Shown in pieces: positions 22,165 through 30,766 of a stretch of DNA of 45,172 nt; positions within the stretch are counted from its first letter, which is position 1; every line of letters begins with the position of its first letter. The notes under the pieces were generated by a model. The model did no database searches and was not told the DNA's origin. It worked only from the letters and a program-made list of their open reading frames with translations. A program made the translations under genes and the position numbers. Where the stretch lies: the IMG/VR virus record IMGVR_UViG_3300023445_000001, positions 1 to 45,172 of that record; one strand, 5' to 3'. Origin of the DNA: a virus.

Positions 22165-24312
22165 TCAAGGAGCTGGGTTTGGTAGTGTTGGGTTTGCTAG
22201 AGGAGCACGCCCAAGTAGGCGCCAAATATCAGCAGGATCAACGGTGGTAGGGTAGCGTGAGACGTTTGTAGCTGTTACACCGCCACCAGCAACAAGAAAC
22301 CACTTATAAAAAGGCGGCACACCACTGGAACCTGCGGGATATGCTTTGGTGAACATAACACCACTCGGGACTTCTGTGGTTACATAAGTCCCACTACCAC
22401 TCGGTTCGTGAAGCCACACAGTAGGGCGGCGTTGACCAACATTACCGCCTTCCCTGTTTTGGGCGATTATGTTGGCGGGGGAAGTAAAGCCACCACTAAG
22501 CACAGCTTTTTCATCTGACTGAAAGAAATATGTAAGCAAAGGGTCAAAGCCTTCCCAAGTTGTTGGCTCATTCGCAGATAGGTACGGCGTGCCTTTAGTC
22601 AGAGAAATAAATAGCAAGTCGATGGCGGCTATACCAGCAGCACTGGTCAACCAGTCAGTATAGGCAGGTTCTGTTTTGACCGACCCTGTCACACCCAAAA
22701 GATGCGCGACACCGTTGGCATCATAGCCAGCCGCCGCCTGCCTTTGTTCCACTAGCGCATCAGCTGTGATTGAAATGAAGCTAGATGTTATTCCATCAGT
22801 CACTTGATACTGCCAAGACCCAAGCCCATCAGATAGCAAACCCCAAGGGTCAACCGTTGACAAAGGTGGTAAGACACCACCAAACCCGTCGTCCCAAGCA
22901 GAGAGCGATAACCGCCTCACGATACGCTTGTATTCAGTTGGACCTGTTTGCACCCATTCCATGATAGGTGTGAACTCATTCCACCCTGTGCCGTTTGGGT
23001 ACCCAGAAGCGCCAGGGTCAACAAACGCTTGCAATGGATAATCCTTATCACCTATAGAAACCCCGCTCCCAACCGTGATGACGGGTGCAGTACCAGCCGC
23101 ACCAAGAGCAACATCTAAAGTCCCGCCTCCATAAACAGCAAGCCCTGTCGGTGTCACAAAAACTGTCCAAGAAGTACCTGCGCTGTCTGCGGGTTTAGGC
23201 CAAGGGAAGGATGTTGCTGTCACCGCTCCCGTCGAATGAAAGTGTGTGGCGATTACATCGCTAGAACTTATCCGATATGAAATACTTCGCACAGAATCGT
23301 AGATGCCGATATTGTTGACACCTGCTTCTGAACTAGCTACAACATCGCTGAGGGCAGCATATATCAAACCGCTACCACCGCGGTGGTCTAGAGGGATGCC
23401 ACCCGCTGACAGCCCTATGACTTTCGCATCACTAAGGTTTTGGGCAAAGTACAGCAGCACAGCCGTGTCACCCACGCTGGCGGTTCCTCCATTGTCCATG
23501 TACCACACAGGGATCCCCATTGTTTGCAGCATGTCAGCTGTGTTCGCGTCGGTGCGATTGATGTTTATTACATGCCCCTCTGGTGTCTGTGTGCTATATG
23601 CCGCATCCAGCGTCACATCAACCTCGGTGATACCCGACGCTGTAGCATTCGCGGGATACACGACATCAACAACGCCCAGCCTATACAACGGTTGAAAACG
23701 CTGCCACCCTATGAACAACGCATAGTTAAGCGCCCAATTTGAGGGGGACACATTTGAGGACACGGGTTCCATAGAACCGTCTCGTGCATGATCATACACA
23801 CTACCACCAATGTCAATGATGTGCGTATTGTTCGGGTGGATGGTGTAGCTCTTCTTGTCCACAGTTCTATTGTTGATTTCAAGTAAGCCAACACGGGTAC
23901 CCACAACGAGGGTGTCATCATAATCAGCACAATAAATGTCAACAACTATATTGACATCGGGTTTTACTGATACCAAAAATTGTTGCATGCTGAGGGCATC
24001 CGCTTTCGCTGCCACCCCGCCGCTGTTGGCTCGCCTAGCCTTGACGTACGCGATATTGGCAGCGGCGACAGTGTCCGATGCTGCTTGATAATCACCACTT
24101 GTAATGATGGCGGAGTTTAATTGATTACGGGCGTTATTGAGGTTCACGAGGGCAGTGTTCAATGCCGCTTGGTGTTCAACGATCTTAGCATCTGCGGAGG
24201 CTATACTGGCAACTGTACTGTCCCACCGCTGTTGCCAACCGGTGAGATCATACACAAATTGCACGCTATATTTAGCGCCGCCCAAATTCGCTACTATAAT
24301 CCCTTCGCTCAT
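22165..24312 (-). CDS. Large tail-tip/receptor-binding candidate
   Basis: 715 residues if translation starts at the ATG at 24310-24312, which overlaps the upstream stop (ATGA); a 14-codon longer reading lacks a ribosome site. Residues about 25-105 form a coiled coil (ADAKIVEHQAALNTALVNLN). The rest is rich in Gly, Ser, Thr and aromatic residues with many short strands, ending in PLANPTLPNPAP. It has no recognisable enzyme motif. Size and place suit a tail-tip or receptor-binding protein. Codon and word use differ from the rest of the genome (see findings). Confidence 0.6.
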   Translation of the reverse strand: MSEGIIVANLGGAKYSVQFVYDLTGWQQRWDSTVASIASADAKIVEHQAALNTALVNLNNARNQLNSAIITSGDYQAASDTVAAANIAYVKARRANSGGVAAKADALSMQQFLVSVKPDVNIVVDIYCADYDDTLVVGTRVGLLEINNRTVDKKSYTIHPNNTHIIDIGGSVYDHARDGSMEPVSSNVSPSNWALNYALFIGWQRFQPLYRLGVVDVVYPANATASGITEVDVTLDAAYSTQTPEGHVININRTDANTADMLQTMGIPVWYMDNGGTASVGDTAVLLYFAQNLSDAKVIGLSAGGIPLDHRGGSGLIYAALSDVVASSEAGVNNIGIYDSVRSISYRISSSDVIATHFHSTGAVTATSFPWPKPADSAGTSWTVFVTPTGLAVYGGGTLDVALGAAGTAPVITVGSGVSIGDKDYPLQAFVDPGASGYPNGTGWNEFTPIMEWVQTGPTEYKRIVRRLSLSAWDDGFGGVLPPLSTVDPWGLLSDGLGSWQYQVTDGITSSFISITADALVEQRQAAAGYDANGVAHLLGVTGSVKTEPAYTDWLTSAAGIAAIDLLFISLTKGTPYLSANEPTTWEGFDPLLTYFFQSDEKAVLSGGFTSPANIIAQNREGGNVGQRRPTVWLHEPSGSGTYVTTEVPSGVMFTKAYPAGSSGVPPFYKWFLVAGGGVTATNVSRYPTTVDPADIWRLLGRAPLANPTLPNPAP

Positions 24313-24992
24313 TCGGTAAGCATCATCTCGCGCAGAGTGTCGCCAATAAACCATTGAATAGATCTGACAACAAAAGACCCGGCAGGAAATGTGACAGTGT
24401 CGCCAGGTCTGATGTTTGTATTGATGCCCGCTCTGATCTCCTGACCACCAGCCGCACCGCGCCTAAAAGTTACTCCTGTCACCGCTATTGTTTGCGCTGC
24501 TCTATCTTTGGGTAATCCGCCCCAAAACTTAAAGTCAGGGTTCCCACTCGAAACGACCGCTGCCGCAGGTGAAAGCATATCGCTATAACCTTGGAGGCTG
24601 TAACTGTTTGACAGTGTTCCCTCATCAAGCCTTGATAAAGATACTGGTGCCCGTAGTGTTTCACTAATGACAACCCAACCATTTGTCCACCGCTCCCCTC
24701 TCAGGAATACAAGCTCCCCATTAGGGCGTGCCGCGATATCCGGAGCGAAAGTCAACCCATCAGGGACTACTCCGTTGACCCATGCCAGCCCACCCAGCGT
24801 CCACCGCAAGTTGATCCCTGTTATTGGGAGGGTGACGTCGGTAGTTGCATCATTCCCGCCCGTCAGGATGAGGATGTACACTTCCCCCGACAATGCGACC
24901 CCGGCAGGCATTGCTGGTTTGCTACCATACCCGGGAGTTGATTCGCTACCATTGAACGGCGTAACATTGAAGGAACTTGAATTAAATAGCAT
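24309..24992 (-). CDS. Hypothetical virion protein, tail module
   Basis: 227 residues from the ATG at 24990-24992; an earlier in-frame ATG would deepen the overlap with the sulfotransferase-like gene. MLFNSSSFNVTPFNGS is followed by beta-rich, glycine-rich sequence (GEVYILILTGGNDATTDVTLPITGINLRW). The C-terminus has INTNIRPGDTVTFPAGSFVVRSIQWFIG, another strand-rich block. The opening resembles small tail proteins found in front of receptor-binding genes. Function unknown. Confidence 0.6.
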   Translation of the reverse strand: MLFNSSSFNVTPFNGSESTPGYGSKPAMPAGVALSGEVYILILTGGNDATTDVTLPITGINLRWTLGGLAWVNGVVPDGLTFAPDIAARPNGELVFLRGERWTNGWVVISETLRAPVSLSRLDEGTLSNSYSLQGYSDMLSPAAAVVSSGNPDFKFWGGLPKDRAAQTIAVTGVTFRRGAAGGQEIRAGINTNIRPGDTVTFPAGSFVVRSIQWFIGDTLREMMLTE

Positions 24993-25794
24993 TCGGGTAG
25001 AACGCCTCATAGAACCAAGCACAGCGTTCTTTAATGTTTGCTGCCACGCCAGGGGTTAATACTTCATCCCAATCGGTTGGCAACTCACCGAGTGTGCTCT
25101 GTACATCGTGCTCACCGAAGGGTTCGTGTACAGAATCATTTTCAAAAACTGTTTGCTTTATGTCTTCGAAGTTGTACACGAACCCATCTTCGCACAGGTA
25201 CGCGTGAATCATCCGCATCACAGCACTCGGGGACTGGGTGAGCTGTTCCGCCTTTACAACCAAAACCTGATCCAACATCCCGCGTTGACGTACTTCAAAC
25301 AGTTGTTCAAGTGCAATCCCAAGAGGTGATGTGGTTAGATATGATTCAACCCGCGACTGAATTGTCGCCCCTGCTATGTCGCCCGGTTTAGCTATATCAG
25401 TCCAAACAGTAGGATTGGTTCGTCTCAATTTTTCCATACTCGCAATGATGCCGCGAAGATCTCGCACCGGTGCTATTACACGGGGCTCACTATAAAGTGA
25501 GTTCAACAAGTCGAGTTGACCCATCCACCCTCGCCCCTTATCAAAGCTTATAGGAGTGGCATCACTTTCGAACCAACCATCAATGATGCCGCGAAGAGCG
25601 TTCGGCATTCGTACATCAAGTTCAGTCTTCGACAGAGCTTTGAAAGCCGCTTGTGCCCGGGTATGCCGTGCGGCGTTGATCAATGAAATCAGCGGGCTTG
25701 TGCCGGTAACACTAAAGCGAGGGTTCTGCGCAAGGATAGCAGCCAAAGCAGTGGAGCATGAGCGAGGCAATCCACCGAGGAAGTGGACAGTCAT
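24982..25794 (-). CDS. Sulfotransferase-like protein
   Basis: 270 residues. FLGGLPRSCSTALAAIL at residues 5-21 is the 5'-phosphosulfate-binding loop of PAPS-dependent sulfotransferases (usually GxPRSGST). PVRDLRGIIASMEKL at about residues 109-123 is the 3'-phosphate-binding segment, with the Arg and the later Ser. LCEDGFVYNFEDI and later helices fit the family C-terminal part. It probably transfers sulfate from PAPS to a sugar or protein. The substrate is unknown. The gene lies among tail-tip genes, overlapping both neighbours, so the target may be a virion or host surface molecule. Confidence 0.75.
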   Translation of the reverse strand: MTVHFLGGLPRSCSTALAAILAQNPRFSVTGTSPLISLINAARHTRAQAAFKALSKTELDVRMPNALRGIIDGWFESDATPISFDKGRGWMGQLDLLNSLYSEPRVIAPVRDLRGIIASMEKLRRTNPTVWTDIAKPGDIAGATIQSRVESYLTTSPLGIALEQLFEVRQRGMLDQVLVVKAEQLTQSPSAVMRMIHAYLCEDGFVYNFEDIKQTVFENDSVHEPFGEHDVQSTLGELPTDWDEVLTPGVAANIKERCAWFYEAFYPNAI

Positions 25795-26045
25795 ACGTCA
25801 ACCGCACCCTTAAACTCAGGCAGCTTCTTGATGTACGCATAAGCGTCTTTCAAGGATGCGCCAACAAACTTGCCAGCGGGCACAGGTACACTGCTGCGGG
25901 TATCTGCAACAAAGGCATCACCAGCAAGCGGTGCGCCACCTTGAGCAAGGCGCAGCAGCACAACCTTGTTGATGTTGTCGTGAACAAGTTTGTTTATTTT
26001 AACCTGTTGGTCAACACCCGCTGCGTTTTTGTATTTAATTGCCAT
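25791..26045 (-). CDS. Small virion-region protein, 84 aa
   Basis: The ATG at 26043-26045 follows AGGAGTGATGAT and opens MAIKYKNAAGVDQQVKIN. NKVVLLRLAQGGAPLAGDAFVADTRS and VPAGKFVGASLKDAYAYIKK follow. A longer frame into the fibre gene is not credible. The stop overlaps the sulfotransferase start by 4 bases. It may be a small tail or fibre-associated protein; no family recognised. Confidence 0.65.
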   Translation of the reverse strand: MAIKYKNAAGVDQQVKINKLVHDNINKVVLLRLAQGGAPLAGDAFVADTRSSVPVPAGKFVGASLKDAYAYIKKLPEFKGAVDV

Positions 26046-26049
26046 ATCA

Positions 26050-27384
26050 TCACTCCTGAACCACGATGCCCTTAAAGTAGAAGCGAGCATTATAAAGTAA
26101 GGTCGCCACACCAGCAATAGTCACCTCGCCCTTCAGATACAAACCTGCGCTAGTTTGTATGCCAATGGCAAGGTCTTGAAACTTGCGCGGCGCACTTAGT
26201 GCCGTCATTAGTGCAGCGGTTGTCAGCGGTGTGAACGTGATATTGTCAGTGGATATCGAAGCGAGCACAGTAGGCTGAGTCGTTATAATACCCGTCTGGC
26301 TAGTTACTAGAACGCCCACACTCGTCGGTACAAACACAGACCCTACTGGTAGTGTGATGACTTTGCTCCCAGCCACCGTCATAGGTATTGCCTCAGTCAT
26401 CAGCACTACTTCAGCAGCGGCAAAATCCCTGTGAGGGGAAGCACTTGCAAACGACGCCCGCACAGCGAGCGCCCCTTGAATCATTGTAGAATCAGGCAGT
26501 GAATTGGTTGCAGGTGTTGTGCCCACTGCAATACTATTCACCGCATTTGCGACTTGCCTTGCACCTACTGCAAGCGATGAGCTTTGAGGCGATTGTGCGC
26601 GTGTCCCAATCGCCAAGGAATCCACCCCACTCGCTCTGGCAAAGCTACCAAAAGATGACGAATTCTGACCAGTCGATCTTGCAGAGTGACCCACAGCCGT
26701 CGAACCCTGACCAGTCGCCCGCACAGCGTAACCCACTGCAAGCGAGGAATCGGCAGTTGCTCTACATTGCGAACCCAACGCCACTGCATAGGATGATGAT
26801 GCGGTACATTGCGTCCCAACAGCTACCGAATAGTATGTGTATGTTGAAACACCTACTTGACAATCGCTACCAACAGCAGCATCATAATCACCGTTCGCTG
26901 TAGTGTTTGTGCCCATTGCAGTGGCATTTCTCCCGCCGCAACTCCCGCCGTACCCCATTGCAGCAGCACTTGACGCCGTTGCAAAGCAGTTTTTACCGAC
27001 GGCAATACTGCTGCTTCCTGTTGCTGTTGAACCAATACCACTTTGAACGCTTCGCTGGTTGCCAACTCCTATGCCCTCCATATCAAGCAACGCTTGAAAA
27101 GCACCCGCCGTCAACCGTTGTGAAACGGTTGTGCCAGCCGCCCAGTCCACAGCAGTTGTGCCCTCTTGGGCGCGGGTGAAAGTAAGCACATCAGCAACGT
27201 TCGCCGTCACCCTTATAATCTCAAAGGCTGTGCCGTCAGTCAGAGTCACAATGGCGTGCTGGTCTACGGCAGGGGCAGGAAATAAAGCACCGTCACCTGT
27301 GGCAAGTGTCAAAGTCGAATCAGCTGCCAATATATTTGCAGCAGTTATGCTTGCCGCGTTGTTTGTGTATAAAGCCTTGCTCAT
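26050..27384 (-). CDS. YadA-head-like trimeric adhesin/fibre protein
   Basis: 444 residues. Residues about 105-295 contain a run of 14-15-residue units of the SxAxG type: [70 protein letters not shown] and NSIAVGTT. This is the left-handed beta-roll repeat of trimeric autotransporter (YadA/Hep_Hag) heads. The N-terminal 90 residues resemble tail proteins that bind the fibre shaft (ATGDGALFPAP, ITLTRAQEGTTA type), and the C-terminal 130 residues are a beta domain. There is no autotransporter anchor. It probably forms a trimeric receptor-binding fibre. Confidence 0.8.
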   Translation of the reverse strand: MSKALYTNNAASITAANILAADSTLTLATGDGALFPAPAVDQHAIVTLTDGTAFEIIRVTANVADVLTFTRAQEGTTAVDWAAGTTVSQRLTAGAFQALLDMEGIGVGNQRSVQSGIGSTATGSSSIAVGKNCFATASSAAAMGYGGSCGGRNATAMGTNTTANGDYDAAVGSDCQVGVSTYTYYSVAVGTQCTASSSYAVALGSQCRATADSSLAVGYAVRATGQGSTAVGHSARSTGQNSSSFGSFARASGVDSLAIGTRAQSPQSSSLAVGARQVANAVNSIAVGTTPATNSLPDSTMIQGALAVRASFASASPHRDFAAAEVVLMTEAIPMTVAGSKVITLPVGSVFVPTSVGVLVTSQTGIITTQPTVLASISTDNITFTPLTTAALMTALSAPRKFQDLAIGIQTSAGLYLKGEVTIAGVATLLYNARFYFKGIVVQE

Positions 27385-27728
27385 TATGTTTCTCCTGTAA
27401 CTTCCAAGACTAACGTAAGCGTCCCGTTCGCGATGCTGTAAGCCCCAGGGACGACCAAAAAGGCTCCCGCTGCCGTAACCAACAATAGTGTTTGGTACAG
27501 GCGGAGTAGTCTATTCAATGCGTCCGCCACCGCTTTGGGCGGATTCGATAACACCAGAGTCCATGTGCTGTCACCATAAGAATGACCGGCATCGGTGACA
27601 ACCACCCCGCCATCGAGTGTTGCTCTTTTGCGGATCCTCCTCTTGGTTGAAGAAAAATCACTATTGGTAGATTCTTGGAGCAGTAATGCACCATTTGGAT
27701 CAAACACAAGTGCCGATAGGCTTATCAT
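27384..27728 (-). CDS. Hypothetical tail protein downstream of the tape measure
   Basis: 114 residues. MISLSALVFDPNGALLLQES, then RRIRKRATLDGGVVVTDAGHSYGDSTWTLVLSNP and a strand-rich C-terminal part. The Arg-rich segment followed by VTDAGHSYGDSTW is characteristic of small proteins after tape measure genes in some siphoviruses. The start overlaps the tape measure stop by 4 bases and the end overlaps the fibre start by one base (TAATG). Probably a tail-tip component. Confidence 0.65.
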   Translation of the reverse strand: MISLSALVFDPNGALLLQESTNSDFSSTKRRIRKRATLDGGVVVTDAGHSYGDSTWTLVLSNPPKAVADALNRLLRLYQTLLLVTAAGAFLVVPGAYSIANGTLTLVLEVTGET

Positions 27729-30160
27729 ACTATGCTCCCTGGCAATCCCTTCAGATATTCGCCCTTATCCGCCGCCGCACGGATGCTGATTCTATCAAGT
27801 ATCTTCCACATAAACGCTTCCAACTCGGGGGCTAGTCCATCACTCGTCACATCGATGGTCAAGGGTTTAGTGCCCATGTTGGCTATTTCCGTGGCTATTT
27901 TGTTTTGTGCATCTGTTGCGTCCTTTTGGGACTTAACATTCTGTTTGTTGTTGGCGTTGGGTGCATTTAACAAACTATCAGGAGATGGTGGTTTCAAATT
28001 AGTGAATTTAATATTCCCAAATTTATCAACTGTTCTAGTTATCTCCCCATAAGATTTAGCTAGAGCGGCAGTTTCATCCTGCACGGACCTGGTTGAATTG
28101 GCCACGTTGTTCATTGCCGTTGCTTGGGAGTTTATCCGCGTGGCAGCGTCCTTTGATGCTGATGCTGCCGCCCTTGTTTCACTATTCATTGCCGCTGTCT
28201 TAACTGTGGTATCGAGGGCGTTTCGTGAGATATCTGCCAATTTTTGAGCGTATAACCCCGCAGGGATATCTGCCGCAGTGGATACCTCAATAGCGTTGCG
28301 CATACTGGCAGCGGATGCTTCAATAGCGTTGGCATTATCAATAGCGGCAGTGGTAACGGCATCAAAAGTCGGTGGTTGATTGGCATATGCCGCCGCCGCA
28401 TCCTTACTGCTGATCAAACCGCCGCTGATGCGATCTAGCCACCCGATTGCATCTTGCATATCCTGCTTCCAAGAGTCGGGGATCACAAATTGTTCGATCA
28501 TTGTCCCAGCAGCGAAACCAGCAGCAGCGAAAGCACCAACCAGCCCTGCCTTACCCAAACCAGAAACCAGTTTGGATGAACTTGTTGTCATACCTTTCAG
28601 CCCTGTGTTGCCGAGACCTAATGCGGTACTAAATGCACTAATTGCGGGAGCAGCAGCGGTGAAAGCTAGTGCCAAACCACCTACCGCGCCGATAAATTCC
28701 TGTTGGGAAGCACTCATATCCCCCCATGCTTTGGCTGTGTCAATGATAAATGATGCGAGATCAGCCAGCACACTGAATACCCCTGCTGTTGCTTGAACTA
28801 CGCCGCCTATTACTTTGATCACCTCATCCATTGCAGCCGCTAGATCTTTCGGCTTGGTGAGATCCAAACCATCGAACACCCCACCGAGGGAAGCCCCAAC
28901 ACTATTTAAGGCATCTAATAAAGGTGAAAAATCTACCATATTGAACGCGGCGGGCAGTGCAGCCGCTACCCCGTCAAGGTTTGTAGCCAAAGCACTCGCC
29001 CAAATATTCACTTGGTCGGTTATATCTGACAATGCTCCACTGGATATTGATACGCCCAATGACTGAAAAATAGCTGACACGCCTGATGCGACATCGGTAA
29101 ATGATGCCAACATTGGCTGTCCAAACCCCGTGAGAGCGGCGGTGGCTGAGTTAACAGCGATTTTGGTTTGATTGTTCAGTGTATTGACCAAGTCTTTGTA
29201 AGATTGTTCAACCACACTATTTGAATTCGCTTGGCGGTCAAGCTCCGCGTTATACTTTTTCATATTACCTTGAGCAAGAATGAATGCCGCTGATCCAGCT
29301 TCAACCGAACTAAATAATAATTTGGTCTTACCCGCTGTGCCGCCCGCCGCCTTCTTAACCAACTCCATCTTTTCGGCAAGTGTTTTGCTTTGGAATGCTG
29401 ATGATCCAGCATCTACACCAAGCTGTGATAAAGCTTTACTTAAATTTGCTGTTGGTCTACTTAATTCATTGAATAAGGCTTGCAGTTGCGTGGATGTCCT
29501 GCTATTTGAACCCACGACTGACGACACTGTTGAAAACGAGGCAGCATATTCCTTGAGCGAAACACCCGCAGCCTTCGCCGCTGGTGCTGCAAGTGAAAAG
29601 CTGCCGTTCATTGTGTCAATCGTTTGAATACCGCCCTGCATCGAGGCGAACAGGGTATCTGAAACCTCGGCTGATTTACTAGCCTCGATACCAAAGCCAT
29701 TCATCGTTGTTGTCAGTAAGCTGGTTGTTGCTGCAACATCAGTGCCACCAGCCACTGCCAGTCTATCCGCTGTTGCAATGAAATTCATTGTATCACCGAA
29801 TTTCACCCCAGCAGATTGGGCATCAAAGGAAGCCTTTAACAGTTGCTCCGCTGTGGAGGTGGAATTGGTTGAGTATTTGAGCATCGAAGCACTCAATGTA
29901 CCTAGTTGCTGGTCTGTGGCATCACTCAATGTGCCGATATTCTTGATGCCGGATTGGAAGTCGCCTGCTAATTTGATCGACAAGCCGCCAATGGCAGCCG
30001 CAGCGAGAGCCGCAGCCGCTTCTATCTTCAGGATGGATTTTGTTGCTCCGGCAATCGGGGAGGCGATACCCGCTAACGAAGAGCCAATAGCTTTTGTCTT
30101 GCCGCTTACATTGTCAACCGCATTGAAGATGACCTCAACTGTTTTTTGTGCGTCAGCCAT
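27725..30160 (-). CDS. Tail tape measure protein
   Basis: 811 residues. The N-terminal part is of the phage-minor-tail type: VEVIFNAVDNVSGKTKAIG, then SASMLKYSTNSTSTAEQLLKA and NGFGIEASKSAEVSDTLFASMQGG, AGVSLKEYAASFS. Long Ala/Ser-rich helical stretches follow, with hydrophobic patches near residues 480-560. Such a protein sets tail length, so 811 residues suggests a tail of about 120 nm by the usual 1.5 A per residue rule. AAGGAG lies before the ATG, which is inside the end of the frameshifted chaperone. Confidence 0.93.
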   Translation of the reverse strand: MADAQKTVEVIFNAVDNVSGKTKAIGSSLAGIASPIAGATKSILKIEAAAALAAAAIGGLSIKLAGDFQSGIKNIGTLSDATDQQLGTLSASMLKYSTNSTSTAEQLLKASFDAQSAGVKFGDTMNFIATADRLAVAGGTDVAATTSLLTTTMNGFGIEASKSAEVSDTLFASMQGGIQTIDTMNGSFSLAAPAAKAAGVSLKEYAASFSTVSSVVGSNSRTSTQLQALFNELSRPTANLSKALSQLGVDAGSSAFQSKTLAEKMELVKKAAGGTAGKTKLLFSSVEAGSAAFILAQGNMKKYNAELDRQANSNSVVEQSYKDLVNTLNNQTKIAVNSATAALTGFGQPMLASFTDVASGVSAIFQSLGVSISSGALSDITDQVNIWASALATNLDGVAAALPAAFNMVDFSPLLDALNSVGASLGGVFDGLDLTKPKDLAAAMDEVIKVIGGVVQATAGVFSVLADLASFIIDTAKAWGDMSASQQEFIGAVGGLALAFTAAAPAISAFSTALGLGNTGLKGMTTSSSKLVSGLGKAGLVGAFAAAGFAAGTMIEQFVIPDSWKQDMQDAIGWLDRISGGLISSKDAAAAYANQPPTFDAVTTAAIDNANAIEASAASMRNAIEVSTAADIPAGLYAQKLADISRNALDTTVKTAAMNSETRAAASASKDAATRINSQATAMNNVANSTRSVQDETAALAKSYGEITRTVDKFGNIKFTNLKPPSPDSLLNAPNANNKQNVKSQKDATDAQNKIATEIANMGTKPLTIDVTSDGLAPELEAFMWKILDRISIRAAADKGEYLKGLPGSIV

Positions 30161-30766
30161 CTTTACGCTCCTTTTCCTGCTGGTCGTAATACATGCTCCA
30201 AAGTGCCAACTCTGTTTCCGTCAAATATCCCTCGGGGAATATGTCGGGGCGCAATTCAAATAGGCATCTGTGCTTCACATCGGCAAGAGCCAAGCAACAT
30301 CTTACTTCGTTTTTGTGCCAGAGCCTTTGGGCTTTCCCAAAACAGAACCCGCCCCAGTCAATACCGTGATAGCGTTCGTTAATTGGAAAAATTCAATTGG
30401 GTGTTTGTCATTGAGCTTAATAGCCACATCAAGAGAGCACTTCGGCGACACTGATGCGAGTTGCAACATTGTGATTCGGCGAACCACATCCACAGGGACA
30501 TCATCGCTCAACCCAAGTTGCACCTTCAATTGTTCCATTACTTCTTTGGCATTACCACTAGCAAGGGCATCGACTGCCCCCGCCAGCTGTTTATTACTCT
30601 CCGCTGCCTCATTGCAACGGGAGAGTTCATTACCAGTTAAACCACGTACCACCCAAGTAGCGTCTTCGCCTTTCCCAAAATACGCCGCAAGATCAGGCAC
30701 AGCCACAGTATCTGTTCGATCACTGTAGTGCTGCGCCATGAACTTACTTACATTGAAGCTCTTCAT
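30153..30766 (-). CDS. Tail assembly chaperone GT, made by -1 frameshift
   Basis: Residues 1-145 are shared with the shorter chaperone G. A -1 slip at GGGAAAG (30332-30338 on the plus strand) then adds 59 residues that include FELRPDIFPEGYLTE and ALWSMYYDQQEKER and stop at 30153-30155, inside the tape measure start. Total about 204 residues. The slip site sits in frame as G GGA AAG, the same heptamer as lambda G-T. The extension has no start codon of its own. This arrangement, directly before the tape measure gene, is the hallmark of siphovirus tail chaperones. Confidence 0.85.
30302..30766 (-). CDS. Tail assembly chaperone G (unshifted product)
   Basis: 154 residues. FGKGEDATWVVRGLTGNELSRCNEA and ISRRITMLQL-type helices (DVVRRITMLQLASVSP) are typical of small tail chaperones that bind the tape measure before tube assembly. 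It is the frame-0 product of the G/GT pair; most ribosomes would end here. It follows the major tail protein by only a few bases. Confidence 0.85.
   Translation of the reverse strand: MKSFNVSKFMAQHYSDRTDTVAVPDLAAYFGKGEDATWVVRGLTGNELSRCNEAAESNKQLAGAVDALASGNAKEVMEQLKVQLGLSDDVPVDVVRRITMLQLASVSPKCSLDVAIKLNDKHPIEFFQLTNAITVLTGAGSVLGKPKGSGTKTK
30332..30338 (-). other. Programmed -1 frameshift slippery site GGGAAAG
   Basis: The heptamer GGGAAAG is read G GGA AAG in frame 0, so both tRNAs can re-pair in the -1 frame. It occurs 9 codons before the frame-0 stop, and the -1 frame is open for 59 codons downstream. The same heptamer directs lambda G/GT frameshifting. Confidence 0.85.
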
